From Verrucomicrobiota bacterium (lineage in GTDB: Bacteria > Verrucomicrobiota > Verrucomicrobiia > Limisphaerales > JACRJZ01): a stretch of DNA of 8,380 nucleotides. The DNA is taken from positions 1-8,380 of the forward strand of contig JAKLEJ010000127.1 of NCBI GenBank assembly GCA_022711695.1, in the 5' to 3' direction. Every line of letters begins with the position of its first letter. Positions within the stretch are counted from its first letter, which is position 1. The position numbers were made by a program, and so were the translations under genes. The notes beneath the pieces were generated by a model. The model made no database searches. It was not told where the DNA came from and worked only from the letters and a program-made list of their open reading frames with translations. Shown one piece after another: positions 1-6,814 of the stretch.

Positions 1-43
1 TCTTGGCCGCTGCCAAGGGAAAACCCTCCGAAAGAGATTGATT
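1..43 (+). other. Leader upstream of hisS with a small hairpin
   Basis: A perfect 6-bp inverted repeat, CTTGGC (2-7) and GCCAAG (12-17), encloses a CGCT loop. It is followed by a purine-rich stretch and AAAGAG (31-36), the likely ribosome binding site for the ATG at 44. There is no T-run after the hairpin, so it is not a convincing terminator. It could equally lie in the 3' end of an upstream gene cut off by the window edge. Confidence 0.3.
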
Positions 44-1303
44 ATGGAACGTTTGCCGGGTTTTCGCGACTTCTACCCTGAACCGCTCCCCCATGTGGAT
101 GTGTGGAGTGCGGATGCCCGTCAGTATGTGTTCGACACCTGGCGGGCGGTGGCTGCGCGCTACGGTTTTCGCGAGTATGACGGCCCCCCCATCGAGCCTC
201 TGGAACTCTACACCACCAAGAGCGGGGCGGAAATCGTCGGGCAGCTTTACAACTTCACGGACAAAGGCGGCCGCCCGGTGTCGCTGCGTCCCGAGATGAC
301 GCCCACCCTGGCGCGCATGGCCGCGGCGCACGAGCGCAACTACAAGAAGCCCGTCAAGTGGTTTGCCATTCCGCAGCTCTTCCGCTACGAACGCCAGCAG
401 AAGGGCCGGTTGCGGGAGCACTGCCAGTTCAACGCGGACATCGTGGGCGAGAGCGATGTGGCTGCGGACGCCGAACTGCTGGCCTTGCTGATCGACACGC
501 TGCTGGCTTTTGGGCTGACCGCCCAGGACTTTGTCATCCGGCTCAGCAGCCGCAAAGCCTGGCACGATTTCTTCCACCAGCGCTGCCCGGATTCCTCGAA
601 AGACTACGAGTTCTTCCAGATTATCGACAAGCTGGAGCGCGAGGCGCCGGAGGAGAGCGCGCGGAAGCTGGCGGCCCTGGGCTTTGCGTATCCGGAGGTC
701 GAGGAGTTCATCAAGGCGGGCGCGCCCACGCCGGAACTTCAAGTGATTCTACAGAACCTGGCCGCCCGCGGCCTGGAGTCCTTTGTGCGGGTGGATTATG
801 GGGTGATCCGCGGCCTGGCCTACTACACCGGCGTGGTCTTCGAGGCGTTCGACGCCCGGGGCGAGTTTCGCGCGATTGCAGGCGGGGGCCGCTACGACAA
901 CCTGGTCAAGCTGATCAGCGGCAACAAGGTGGACATGCCCGCCCTGGGCTTCGGCATGGGGGATGTCGTGCTGCTGGAGTTGCTCAAAGCGCGCGGCCGG
1001 CTCCCGGCCTTTGCCCCGGCGGTGGCCGTGTACTGCCTGATCGAGGAGGAAGCGTTGCGTGCCGCTTCCCTGGGCCTGGTCCAACGATTGCGAGCGGCCG
1101 GCTTGTCCGTGGAATACCCGCTCACGCCGCTCAAGCCGGACAAGCAGTTCAAGCGCGCCCTCGAGCTGAAGGCGGGCCATACCGTGCGCGTCGATCGGGG
1201 AGAGACCGGGCTTCAAGTCCGGGCGCGCAACCTGGCCACGCGCGCGGACCGGGTCGCCCCGCTGGAGAGCGCGGCGGCGTTGCTGGCGCCGGGGCCGCGT
1301 TAG
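44..1303 (+). CDS. hisS: Histidyl-tRNA synthetase (class II), 419 aa
   Basis: Charges tRNA-His with histidine in the cytoplasm, using ATP. The sequence shows a class II HisRS core in order. An N-terminal GFRDFYP segment (near residue 6) matches the family's G-x-RD-x-x-P start. Motif 2 is FRYERQQKGRLREHCQF from about residue 113. The histidine-specific segment RGLAYYTG lies at 256-263 and GGGRYDNLV at 280-288. Motif 3 is near 301-307 (LGFGMGD), followed by a C-terminal anticodon-binding domain from about 325. Length is normal for bacterial HisRS. I chose ATG 44: AAAGAG at 31-36 sits 7 nt upstream. The in-frame TTG at 38 (two codons longer) would leave almost no spacing. Motif 3 has Asp-Val where most HisRS have Glu-Arg, probably a lineage variant rather than a defect because all other motifs are intact. 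It is convergent with the efflux operon, and no clear terminator follows it. Confidence 0.96.
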   Translation: MERLPGFRDFYPEPLPHVDVWSADARQYVFDTWRAVAARYGFREYDGPPIEPLELYTTKSGAEIVGQLYNFTDKGGRPVSLRPEMTPTLARMAAAHERNYKKPVKWFAIPQLFRYERQQKGRLREHCQFNADIVGESDVAADAELLALLIDTLLAFGLTAQDFVIRLSSRKAWHDFFHQRCPDSSKDYEFFQIIDKLEREAPEESARKLAALGFAYPEVEEFIKAGAPTPELQVILQNLAARGLESFVRVDYGVIRGLAYYTGVVFEAFDARGEFRAIAGGGRYDNLVKLISGNKVDMPALGFGMGDVVLLELLKARGRLPAFAPAVAVYCLIEEEALRAASLGLVQRLRAAGLSVEYPLTPLKPDKQFKRALELKAGHTVRVDRGETGLQVRARNLATRADRVAPLESAAALLAPGPR

Positions 1304-1459
1304 TTGCAGGGAACGGGTCGTTGACCAGGCTCTCGATTTCCGCGCAGCCGCCCGGTGGGATGTCGCACCGCAGATTCGCATGAACCCGAGGGAGCGACGG
1401 GACGTTGTCCGGCAATTAAAGGCGCGGGGGTATGGGCCAAACGCCAAGGATGTGCGCGA

Positions 1460-1600
1460 ATGTCATCGGACCCAATGGAGGTCCCCTGCTTCTCGCCGGA
1501 CATCCTCGACTTCATCCGCTTGCGGGAATCGATCGGAAACAAGGAGACCTCCGGCCGACCCAAAGATCTGGACAATCTGACTTTCCTGCGCCAGCTCTGA
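1460..1600 (+). pseudogene. Probable C-terminal fragment of a nucleotidyltransferase-like gene
   Basis: The frame from ATG 1460 to TGA 1598-1600 encodes 46 residues. The last part reads as an acidic/aliphatic helix (SPDILDFIRLRES) followed by SGRPKDLDNLTFLRQL. The GRPKDL-D-L ending is typical of the C-terminus of small nucleotidyltransferase-fold proteins, including AbiEii-like antitoxin-type or DUF6036-like families. There it follows a segment of the form L-I-x-L-K. The catalytic N-terminal part with its GxS/DxD residues is absent in all plus-strand frames upstream, where hisS ends only 156 nt before. This suggests a truncated, decayed gene rather than a working protein. The family link rests on motif recall only. 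Chance resemblance of a 46-codon frame is possible. Confidence 0.35.
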
Positions 1601-1612
1601 CTTGGCCCGGCG

Positions 1613-1627
1613 GGCAACCGGGTTGCC
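1613..1627. terminator. Perfect dyad just past the efflux operon, possible weak terminator
   Basis: GGCAACC (1613-1619) and GGTTGCC (1621-1627) are perfect inverted arms around one base. It lies 5 nt beyond the stop codon of the TolC-family gene. As RNA it could form a 5-6 bp stem. Neither strand has a T-run after it, so intrinsic termination would be weak. It could also be a protein-binding dyad or a 3'-end stabilising hairpin. Confidence 0.3.
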
Positions 1628-1631
1628 TGGG

Positions 1632-3278
1632 TCACCGGGCCTCGAGGGTGAGCTGCTTCTGTTCCAAGGTGGTGCCTTCCACCCGGCGCAAGGACGCCAG
1701 GCTCCGGTTGTAGTCGGTCAGAGCCCGGAGTTCCTCGGAGCGCGCGCTGGTGAGGTCCCGCTGGAGTCGCAGCACCACGAAGCTGGTCGAGGCCCCGCTC
1801 TCGAGTTTCTTCTGTTCGGCATCGAGGGCCTGCTCGGCGTAGAGCCGCGCCTGGCGGGTCGATTCCACGCGGTCGAAGCTGGACCGAATCTGGTTGACGG
1901 CTTCGTCGATCTCGATCAGCGCGGATTCCTCGAGTTTCTTGAGCGAGAGCAGCAGTTGCTCGGCGGTGGCCTTGCCCTGGCGATAGCGCTCGCGGGCCGC
2001 CTTGTTGCTCAGCGGAATCGAGAACGTCCCGCCCACGGACCAGAACGGCTTGCTGCCGTCCTGGAAATCGGAGAAGAGGTTGTTGAACTGGCCGACGGCG
2101 GAGTCGGAGCCGCCGTGGCCGTAGCCGCCCACGAGGTTGAGCTCGGGCAGCATCTGGTTCTTGTAGTAGCGCACGGTGATGCCCTGGCGCTCCAGGTCGA
2201 TCCGGGCCTGCTTGAGGTCGGGCCGTTTGGCCAGGCCGGTGCGCCAGCTTTCCTGAAGGTCCATGACCTGCGGCATCGCCAGCAGCTTTTCCGTGGGCTC
2301 CAGGCTGACCTCATGCCAGGTCCGGTAGGCGTCGGTAAGCAGGCGTTTGAGGGCGTTTTGCGCGGTGGTCAGGGCGCGACGGGCCGAGCTGACGTCCGCC
2401 TGCCGGGCGGCCATGTCCGCCTCGGACTGTTTTTCGTCCAGCCGGGCGAGAATGCCGATCTGCACCCGGCGGCGGTTTTCCTCCGCCAGCCGCTGCGCCA
2501 GCCGCAGACCGTCCTCCTGCACCTTGACATACTCGCGCGCGGCGATCAGGTCGTAGTAGGCGAGCTCGACGGACGTGATCACGGAGATGATCTGCTCCTC
2601 CAGGCGTGCCTCCGAGGCTTGGAGGCGTTTGCGCGCCACCTGGATGTTGTAGCGGGTGTTGTCGATGATGAAGTTCTTCAACAGCGGCTGGGTCAGCGAA
2701 ATGCCCACCGAACCGTTGGCGCTGTTGAAGGGGATGCGCTCGCCCCGGGTGCCTGAGCTTTCCCGGATGTTCCCGGACAGGTCATAAGCCAACCCCATGG
2801 GGCCCAGCCCGGAAATGCCCGAGCTGAAGGAATCGGTGTCGGTGCGCGTGGGGGGAACGATTTGGGCCTCGTCGTCCAATCCGCCCCCGCTGACGGAATA
2901 GGAGTGTTCTCCGGAGGCTTTGAAGACGGGATCGTAGCCGGCGCGCGCGATGTCCAGATCGCGCAGCGCCAGACTGGGATTATAGCGCTCGATCTTCAGG
3001 TCCAGGTTGTTGCTCAGGGCCAGGCAGAAACACTCCTGGAGGCTGACGCTGCGCGAGGGCGCGTTGGTGGGTTCGGCGCCCACAGCGGCCCCGCACCCCA
3101 GGAGGATCGCCGCCAGACTCGCCAGGGCCCGCCGCCGGCCTGTGTGGGGCGCCGCCCCAAGACCTGACGGCGCAGCCGCGCCATCGGGTTCGGGCCTGGT
3201 GAGGCGCTGGTGGGCGAGGCAAACGGCGCGCAGGAACGACCACACGCGGTTTGAAACGGTCTGAATCGAGTTATTCAT
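1632..3278 (-). CDS. TolC-family outer-membrane efflux factor, 548 aa
   Basis: Forms the trimeric outer-membrane channel and periplasmic tunnel of a tripartite pump. Two outer-membrane efflux (OEP) repeats are visible. The first spans about residues 79-320 (start SVSLQECFCLALSNN, long coiled coil about 205-315 with the VQIGILARLDEKQSEADMA turn). The second spans about 340-545, with SVGGTFSIPLSNKAAR near 414-428 and the equivalent turn LESGASTSFVVLRLQRDL at 492-509. The start ATG at 3278 overlaps the last 8 nt of the upstream permease gene. No Shine-Dalgarno is seen, so translation is probably coupled. The N-terminus is odd: about 50 mostly polar and Arg/Pro/Gly/Ala residues precede a signal-type hydrophobic core (51-67), encoded by GC palindromes (see repeat entry). 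Cleavage may follow A68 (V-G-A|E). Alternatively LLGC (C62) is a lipobox. Upstream in-frame codons to 3458 overlap the permease and are not part of the gene. Confidence 0.92.
   Translation of the reverse strand: MNNSIQTVSNRVWSFLRAVCLAHQRLTRPEPDGAAAPSGLGAAPHTGRRRALASLAAILLGCGAAVGAEPTNAPSRSVSLQECFCLALSNNLDLKIERYNPSLALRDLDIARAGYDPVFKASGEHSYSVSGGGLDDEAQIVPPTRTDTDSFSSGISGLGPMGLAYDLSGNIRESSGTRGERIPFNSANGSVGISLTQPLLKNFIIDNTRYNIQVARKRLQASEARLEEQIISVITSVELAYYDLIAAREYVKVQEDGLRLAQRLAEENRRRVQIGILARLDEKQSEADMAARQADVSSARRALTTAQNALKRLLTDAYRTWHEVSLEPTEKLLAMPQVMDLQESWRTGLAKRPDLKQARIDLERQGITVRYYKNQMLPELNLVGGYGHGGSDSAVGQFNNLFSDFQDGSKPFWSVGGTFSIPLSNKAARERYRQGKATAEQLLLSLKKLEESALIEIDEAVNQIRSSFDRVESTRQARLYAEQALDAEQKKLESGASTSFVVLRLQRDLTSARSEELRALTDYNRSLASLRRVEGTTLEQKQLTLEAR
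3137..3185. repeat. Pair of GC-rich palindromes inside the TolC-family signal region
   Basis: Two hairpin-forming inverted repeats lie side by side. In the first, TGGGGC (3145-3150) and GCCCCA (3154-3159) surround a 3-nt loop. The stem can be extended by GGCCT (3137-3141) with AGACC (3160-3164) across a 3-nt bulge. In the second, GACGGCGC (3166-3173) and GCGCCATC (3178-3185) surround AGCC. Its single mismatch becomes a G-U pair in the minus-strand mRNA. Both fall in codons for the Ala/Gly/Pro-rich stretch that lengthens the protein's N-terminus. This looks like a REP-like palindromic element that has landed in frame, but without a genome-wide comparison that remains an inference. Confidence 0.45.
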
Positions 3279-4488
3279 AACGCAATGCTTCGATGGGGTC
3301 CAGGCGCGCGGCTTTGCGCGCGGGATAAAAGCCGAAAAAGACGCCGATGGCCGCGCTGAAGGCGAAGGCCAGCATGATCGAGTGCGGGGACACCAGCGTG
3401 GTCCATCCGAAATTAGCCGAGAGGGCGCGCGCGCCGCCGATGCCCAGCCCGATCCCAATCAGGCCGCCGGCCACGCTGAGGGTGAAGGACTCGATGAGAA
3501 ACTGCAGGAGAATGTCGCGGCCTCGCGCCCCGACCGCCATGCGCAGCCCGATCTCGCGGGTGCGCTCGGTCACGCTCACCAGCATGATGTTCATGATGCC
3601 GATGCCTCCGACCAGCAGCGAGACGCCGGCGATGGCCCCCAGCAGCACCGTCATGATTCGCGAGGTGGCCGTGGCCATCTGCGAGATCTCCTGCTGGGTG
3701 CGGACAATGAAGTCGTCGTCCCGTCCCGGGCCGATGCGGTGGCGCTGGCGGAGCAGTTCGACGATTTGCTCCTGCACCGAGCCGACCAGGGCGGCGTCGG
3801 CGGCCTGCACCGAGAAGGAACGGAAGGTGGTGGCGCTGGACAGCCGCACCATGGCGCTGGTGTAGGGCACCAGGATGATGTCGTCCTGGTCGCTGCCCAT
3901 CATCGACATGCCCTTGGAAGCGAGTTCCCCGACGATCAGAAAGGGAGCGCTCTTGATGCGGACGATCTGGCCGACGGGATCGCCCTCGCCCAGGAGGGTG
4001 GTGGCGGTGGTCCGCCCGATCAGGGCGACCTTGCCGGCGTTGCGCACCTCGTTCTCGGTGAAATTCACCCCGCGGGCCAGAGGCCAGGCCCGGATATCGA
4101 TGTAATCCTCGCCCACCCCCAGGACCTGCGTGTTCAGGTTCTGGTTTCCCGAGGCCACCTGGGCGAAGCTGCGCACCTCCGGGCTGATCCCCGCCACGCC
4201 CTGGACCTCGCGCCGGATGGCCTCGTAATCGTCGCGCGTGAGCGAGCTGGCGCTGCCGAAGCCCATCGAGAAGCCGCCCCGGGTGACGTTCCCCGAGAGA
4301 ACCAGGATGACGTTTTGGCCCATGCTGGCGATCTGGGCCTCGACCTGGGCTTTGGCCCCGTTGCCGATCGCCACCATGGCAATGACCGCCCCCACGCCGA
4401 TGATGATGCCCAGCATGGTCAGCAGCGTGCGCAGCTTGTTCCGGCGCAGCGCCCGCAAGGCCATTCTGAAGGTGGCGAGGAGAATCAT
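3271..4488 (-). CDS. MacB/FtsX-type ABC transporter permease, 405 aa
   Basis: Inner-membrane subunit of the efflux pump. It transmits ATPase motion to its periplasmic domain (mechanotransmission) rather than forming a classical substrate tunnel. Topology follows the MacB permease plan: an N-terminal RRNKLRTLLTMLGIIIGVGAVIAM segment with TM1 at about 21-43, a large periplasmic domain (about 45-275), then three C-terminal helices (about 278-303, 328-352, 370-390). The FtsX signature region LLVGGIGIMNIMLVSVTERTREIGLRMAVGA (291-321) and the ending YPARKAARLDPIEALRYE are highly characteristic. The length matches the permease half of E. coli MacB, with no ATPase domain fused. The start is supported by GAGG at 4497-4500, 8 nt before the ATG and overlapping the ATPase gene's TGA stop. 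The gene overlaps the downstream TolC-family gene by 8 nt. Confidence 0.95.
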   Translation of the reverse strand: MILLATFRMALRALRRNKLRTLLTMLGIIIGVGAVIAMVAIGNGAKAQVEAQIASMGQNVILVLSGNVTRGGFSMGFGSASSLTRDDYEAIRREVQGVAGISPEVRSFAQVASGNQNLNTQVLGVGEDYIDIRAWPLARGVNFTENEVRNAGKVALIGRTTATTLLGEGDPVGQIVRIKSAPFLIVGELASKGMSMMGSDQDDIILVPYTSAMVRLSSATTFRSFSVQAADAALVGSVQEQIVELLRQRHRIGPGRDDDFIVRTQQEISQMATATSRIMTVLLGAIAGVSLLVGGIGIMNIMLVSVTERTREIGLRMAVGARGRDILLQFLIESFTLSVAGGLIGIGLGIGGARALSANFGWTTLVSPHSIMLAFAFSAAIGVFFGFYPARKAARLDPIEALRYE

Positions 4489-4496
4489 GGCCCGTG

Positions 4497-4500
4497 CCTC
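4497..4500 (-). promoter_or_regulatory. Ribosome binding site of the permease overlapping the ATPase stop
   Basis: On the minus strand, GAGG overlaps the TGA stop of the ATPase gene and lies 8 nt before the permease ATG (4488). This fixes the permease start and suggests that ribosomes ending the ATPase can reinitiate on the permease. Confidence 0.65.
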
Positions 4501-5281
4501 AGGTGGTGAGTTGAACGGCGCGGTGTTCTTCCCGGATCTTCGCCAATTCGTCCGCCGCCACCAGGCGGTCCCGGATCGGCTGGTCGCTGACGATCCGGCC
4601 GTCGCGCATGACCACCTGGCGCAGACAATAGCGGGCGATGTCCAGCTCGTGGGTGACCATGACGATGGTCATGCCTTGCCGGTTCAAGTCCTGGAAAATG
4701 CCCATGATCTCGACGCTGGTGTGGGTGTCGAGATTGCCGGTGGGCTCGTCCGCCAGCAACAGCTTGGGCCGGTTGACCAGGGCGCGCGCGATGGCCACCC
4801 GCTGCTGCTGTCCGCCGGAAAGCTGGTTCGGATGATGATCGGCGCGTTCGGCCAGCCCCACCAGCTCCAGGGCCCGGTCGGCCCGCTCGCGCTGCTCCCG
4901 CGTCGGCAGGCCGGGGCGCGCGTAGAGCAGGGGCAACTCCACATTTTCCAGAGCCGAAGTGCGCGACAGCAGGTTGAAGCCCTGGAAGACGAACCCGATT
5001 CGCTGGTTGCGCAGGTCCGCCAGTTCCTCGCGGTCCAGTTGGCCCACGTCCACCCCATCCAGAAGGTAGCGGCCGCGGGTGGGACGATCCAGGCAGCCAA
5101 CGGTGTTCATGAGCGTGGATTTGCCCGAGCCGCTGGCGCCCATCACTGCCACGAACTCCCCGGCCTTCACCTCGAGCGAAACGCCCCGTACCGCCTGCAC
5201 CTCCACCTCGCCCGTCTGGTAGGTCTTGACGAAGTCTTCCAGCCTGACGACAGGCTGCGTGGCGCTGGGCGGGAGGTTCAT
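4499..5281 (-). CDS. MacB/LolD-type ABC transporter ATP-binding protein, 260 aa
   Basis: Cytoplasmic ATPase of the tripartite pump, hydrolysing ATP on a dimer docked to the adjacent permease. All ABC motifs are intact: Walker A GASGSGKST (48-56), Q-loop Gln100 in FVFQGFNLL, signature LSGGQQQR (154-161), Walker B LLLADEP (174-180), D-loop GNLD (182-185) and H-loop His211 in VTHELD. The spacing and the segments AVRGVSLEV and VGCLDRPTRG are typical of the MacB/LolD/YknY/SalX family. The C-terminal 30 residues after GRIVSDQ form a short charged tail (EELAKIREEHRAVQ-like) beyond the usual LolD length. It starts 20 nt after the adaptor's stop and has no obvious Shine-Dalgarno, so it probably relies on coupling. 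The permease follows after 10 nt. Confidence 0.96.
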   Translation of the reverse strand: MNLPPSATQPVVRLEDFVKTYQTGEVEVQAVRGVSLEVKAGEFVAVMGASGSGKSTLMNTVGCLDRPTRGRYLLDGVDVGQLDREELADLRNQRIGFVFQGFNLLSRTSALENVELPLLYARPGLPTREQRERADRALELVGLAERADHHPNQLSGGQQQRVAIARALVNRPKLLLADEPTGNLDTHTSVEIMGIFQDLNRQGMTIVMVTHELDIARYCLRQVVMRDGRIVSDQPIRDRLVAADELAKIREEHRAVQLTT

Positions 5282-5301
5282 GGGCGCGAGATCGAGAGCG
5301 G

Positions 5302-6741
5302 CTACCGCGGAGGGCGCATCCCGCCGAAGGGTCCCCCGAACGGGGTGCTGCCCGGGCGCGTGGCCGAAGCCGTGACCGGCAGGTTCAGCCCGCTGACCAC
5401 CACGTCTCCTTCCTTGAGACCCTCGAGCACTTCCGTGAAAGCGCCGTCCGAAATCCCGGTTTTCACCGTGACACCCCTGAGGACAGCCTGGGCGGCGCCG
5501 CCGACGCTGTTGGTCTCGAGCAGGTACACGGTGCGCGCGCTCTGGGCCTCGCCCCCCGATCGGCTGCCGAATCCGCCCCCCCCCGGCCCGCCTCCGCCTT
5601 CGCCCGTGCGGGCGCGCATGCGGGCTCGAAACTCCTCGCGCTGCTCGGGCGTCATGCTCTCGAAGCGCTTGCGCCGCTCCTCCGAGTTCATCCCTTCGCC
5701 GCCTCCGCCGCGGGCGGCCAGGCTGCCGCCTCCGGCGGTTGCCGGCGAACGGTTGGTGGGCGAGGCCGCTCCGGCGACGGCGTTGGTAGTTCCGACCACG
5801 ACCGCTTTCTCCGGCGGACGGAACCGGAGCGCGGCGTTTGGCAGCCGCAAAACGTCGCGTCGCTCCGCGGTGATGATGGACGCGTTGGCCGTCATGCCCG
5901 GGCGCAGCTTCAACTGGTCGTTGGTCACCGCGATCACGCTCACGTAGTTGACCACGTTCTGATTGGTGACCGCGGCAAAGCGGACCTGCGTGACTTCGCC
6001 TTGAAATTGCTGGCTGGGGTAGGCGTCCACCGTGAAGGTCACGCGCTGTCCCTCGCGGACGCCGCCCACGTCCGCCTCCGAAACCATGGCCTCGATGCGC
6101 ATGGCCCGCAGGTCGTTGGCAATGCTGAAGAGGGTGGGCGTGTTGAAGCTGGCCGCCACCGTCTGCCCCACGTCCACTGCCCTCGAAATCACCACCCCGT
6201 CGATCGGCGAGGTGATGGTGGTTCGGTCCAGGTCCACCCGCGCCTTCTTCAGAGCGGCTTCGCGCATTCGGACCACGGCCTGGGCCTGGTGCAGTTCCAC
6301 TTGGGTGCGGTCAAACTCCGACTGCGCAATGAGCTGGTTGGCCAGCAGATCTTTGGACCGCCGGAAGTTCAGCTCCGCCAGTTCCTGGGCCGCCTTCGAG
6401 TTCGCGAGGTCCGCCTCCAACTGGGTGATGACCTGTTCGTAGGTCGAAGGGTCGATCTGGGCGATGACCTGCCCATTGGTCACCCGCGAATTGAAGTCCA
6501 CCTTGATGTCCACGATGATACCCGACACCTGGCTGCCCACGGTGACGCTCTTGATGGGGCTGATCTGGCCGTTGGCGGTGACGGTTTGAGTCAGGTCGCC
6601 CCGGGCCAGCGCCGCCGTCTTGAAATCCATGGCTTCCGCCTTGGGGCGCCGGGCGTACCATTGCCATCCGGCGACGGCGCCGCCCGCAACCGCCAAAAGC
6701 AGCAGCCACTTGACCCATCGGACCGATTTGCGCGTTGTCAT
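5302..6741 (-). CDS. MacA/HlyD-family periplasmic adaptor, 479 aa
   Basis: Membrane-anchored adaptor joining the inner-membrane ABC permease to the TolC-type channel. An N-terminal anchor (about 9-27, WVKWLLLLAVAGGAVAGW) is followed by the first lipoyl half (about 55-98, ANGQISPIKSVTVGSQVSGIIVDIKV). An alpha-hairpin coiled coil comes next (about 100-172), then the second lipoyl half (TTITSPIDGVVISRAVDVGQTV, 174-195). Beta-barrel and membrane-proximal domains follow, split by an unusual insert (317-402). The insert is Gly/Ala-rich and carries a charged helix (MNSEERRKRFESMTPEQREEFRARM). The chain resumes at TVYLLE and ends in a Gly/Pro-rich tail (GSTPFGGPFGGMRPPR). Domain order and the following ATPase and permease genes support a MacA-like role. 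The substrate cannot be told. It is the first gene of the operon, with a candidate promoter at 6785-6814 and no strong Shine-Dalgarno. Confidence 0.94.
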   Translation of the reverse strand: MTTRKSVRWVKWLLLLAVAGGAVAGWQWYARRPKAEAMDFKTAALARGDLTQTVTANGQISPIKSVTVGSQVSGIIVDIKVDFNSRVTNGQVIAQIDPSTYEQVITQLEADLANSKAAQELAELNFRRSKDLLANQLIAQSEFDRTQVELHQAQAVVRMREAALKKARVDLDRTTITSPIDGVVISRAVDVGQTVAASFNTPTLFSIANDLRAMRIEAMVSEADVGGVREGQRVTFTVDAYPSQQFQGEVTQVRFAAVTNQNVVNYVSVIAVTNDQLKLRPGMTANASIITAERRDVLRLPNAALRFRPPEKAVVVGTTNAVAGAASPTNRSPATAGGGSLAARGGGGEGMNSEERRKRFESMTPEQREEFRARMRARTGEGGGGPGGGGFGSRSGGEAQSARTVYLLETNSVGGAAQAVLRGVTVKTGISDGAFTEVLEGLKEGDVVVSGLNLPVTASATRPGSTPFGGPFGGMRPPR

Positions 6742-6784
6742 TGGAAAACCGTTGCCGCTTCGATGCGGTTGTCAGTTCCCACCC

Positions 6785-6814
6785 AGTATGGTCTCCTGCC
6801 GTCTTGAACGTCAA
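6785..6814 (-). promoter_or_regulatory. Candidate sigma70-type promoter of the efflux operon
   Basis: On the minus strand, TTGACG (6809-6814, 5 of 6 consensus) is followed after 18 nt by CATACT (6785-6790, 4 of 6). Transcription would start near 6778, giving a leader of about 37 nt before the adaptor ATG (6741). The leader can form CCGC/GCGG (6755-6758 with 6765-6768) or the overlapping AACCG/CGGTT (6747-6751 with 6766-6770). No regulator gene lies nearby in the window. Confidence 0.45.

Larger units (their letters stand above)
1304..1631. other. Convergent gap between hisS and the efflux operon
   Basis: This 328-nt stretch separates two genes that run toward each other. It contains no intact gene I can name. 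Its right half carries an open plus-strand stretch whose C-terminal end looks like a relic of a known family (separate entry 1460-1600). A second open frame from ATG 1380 encodes about 33 charged residues beginning MNPRERRDVV, after which it degrades into Ser/Arg-rich sequence. It may belong to the same decayed locus in another frame. A perfect dyad lies at 1613-1627. Nothing supportable is seen at 1304-1379. Confidence 0.5.

Noticed and set aside
1316..1326. GGTC/GACC hairpin as a hisS terminator
   Set aside because: Only a 4-bp stem with no following T-run.
1602..2756. Long plus-strand open frame opposite the TolC-family gene
   Set aside because: It is the GC-rich antisense shadow of the TolC-type coding sequence; its translation has no recognisable domain, while the minus strand gives a clear OEP protein.
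3279..3458. Upstream extension of the TolC-family frame to an initiator at 3458
   Set aside because: The extra 60 codons lie inside the permease gene, lack signal-peptide character, and the ATG at 3278 fits the usual 8-nt overlap.
3382..5947. Long plus-strand open frames (3382-4509 and 4238-5947) across the permease, ATPase and adaptor
   Set aside because: They span gene boundaries of the well-supported minus-strand operon and encode His/Asp/Gly- or Pro/Ser/Arg-rich sequence typical of antisense frames.
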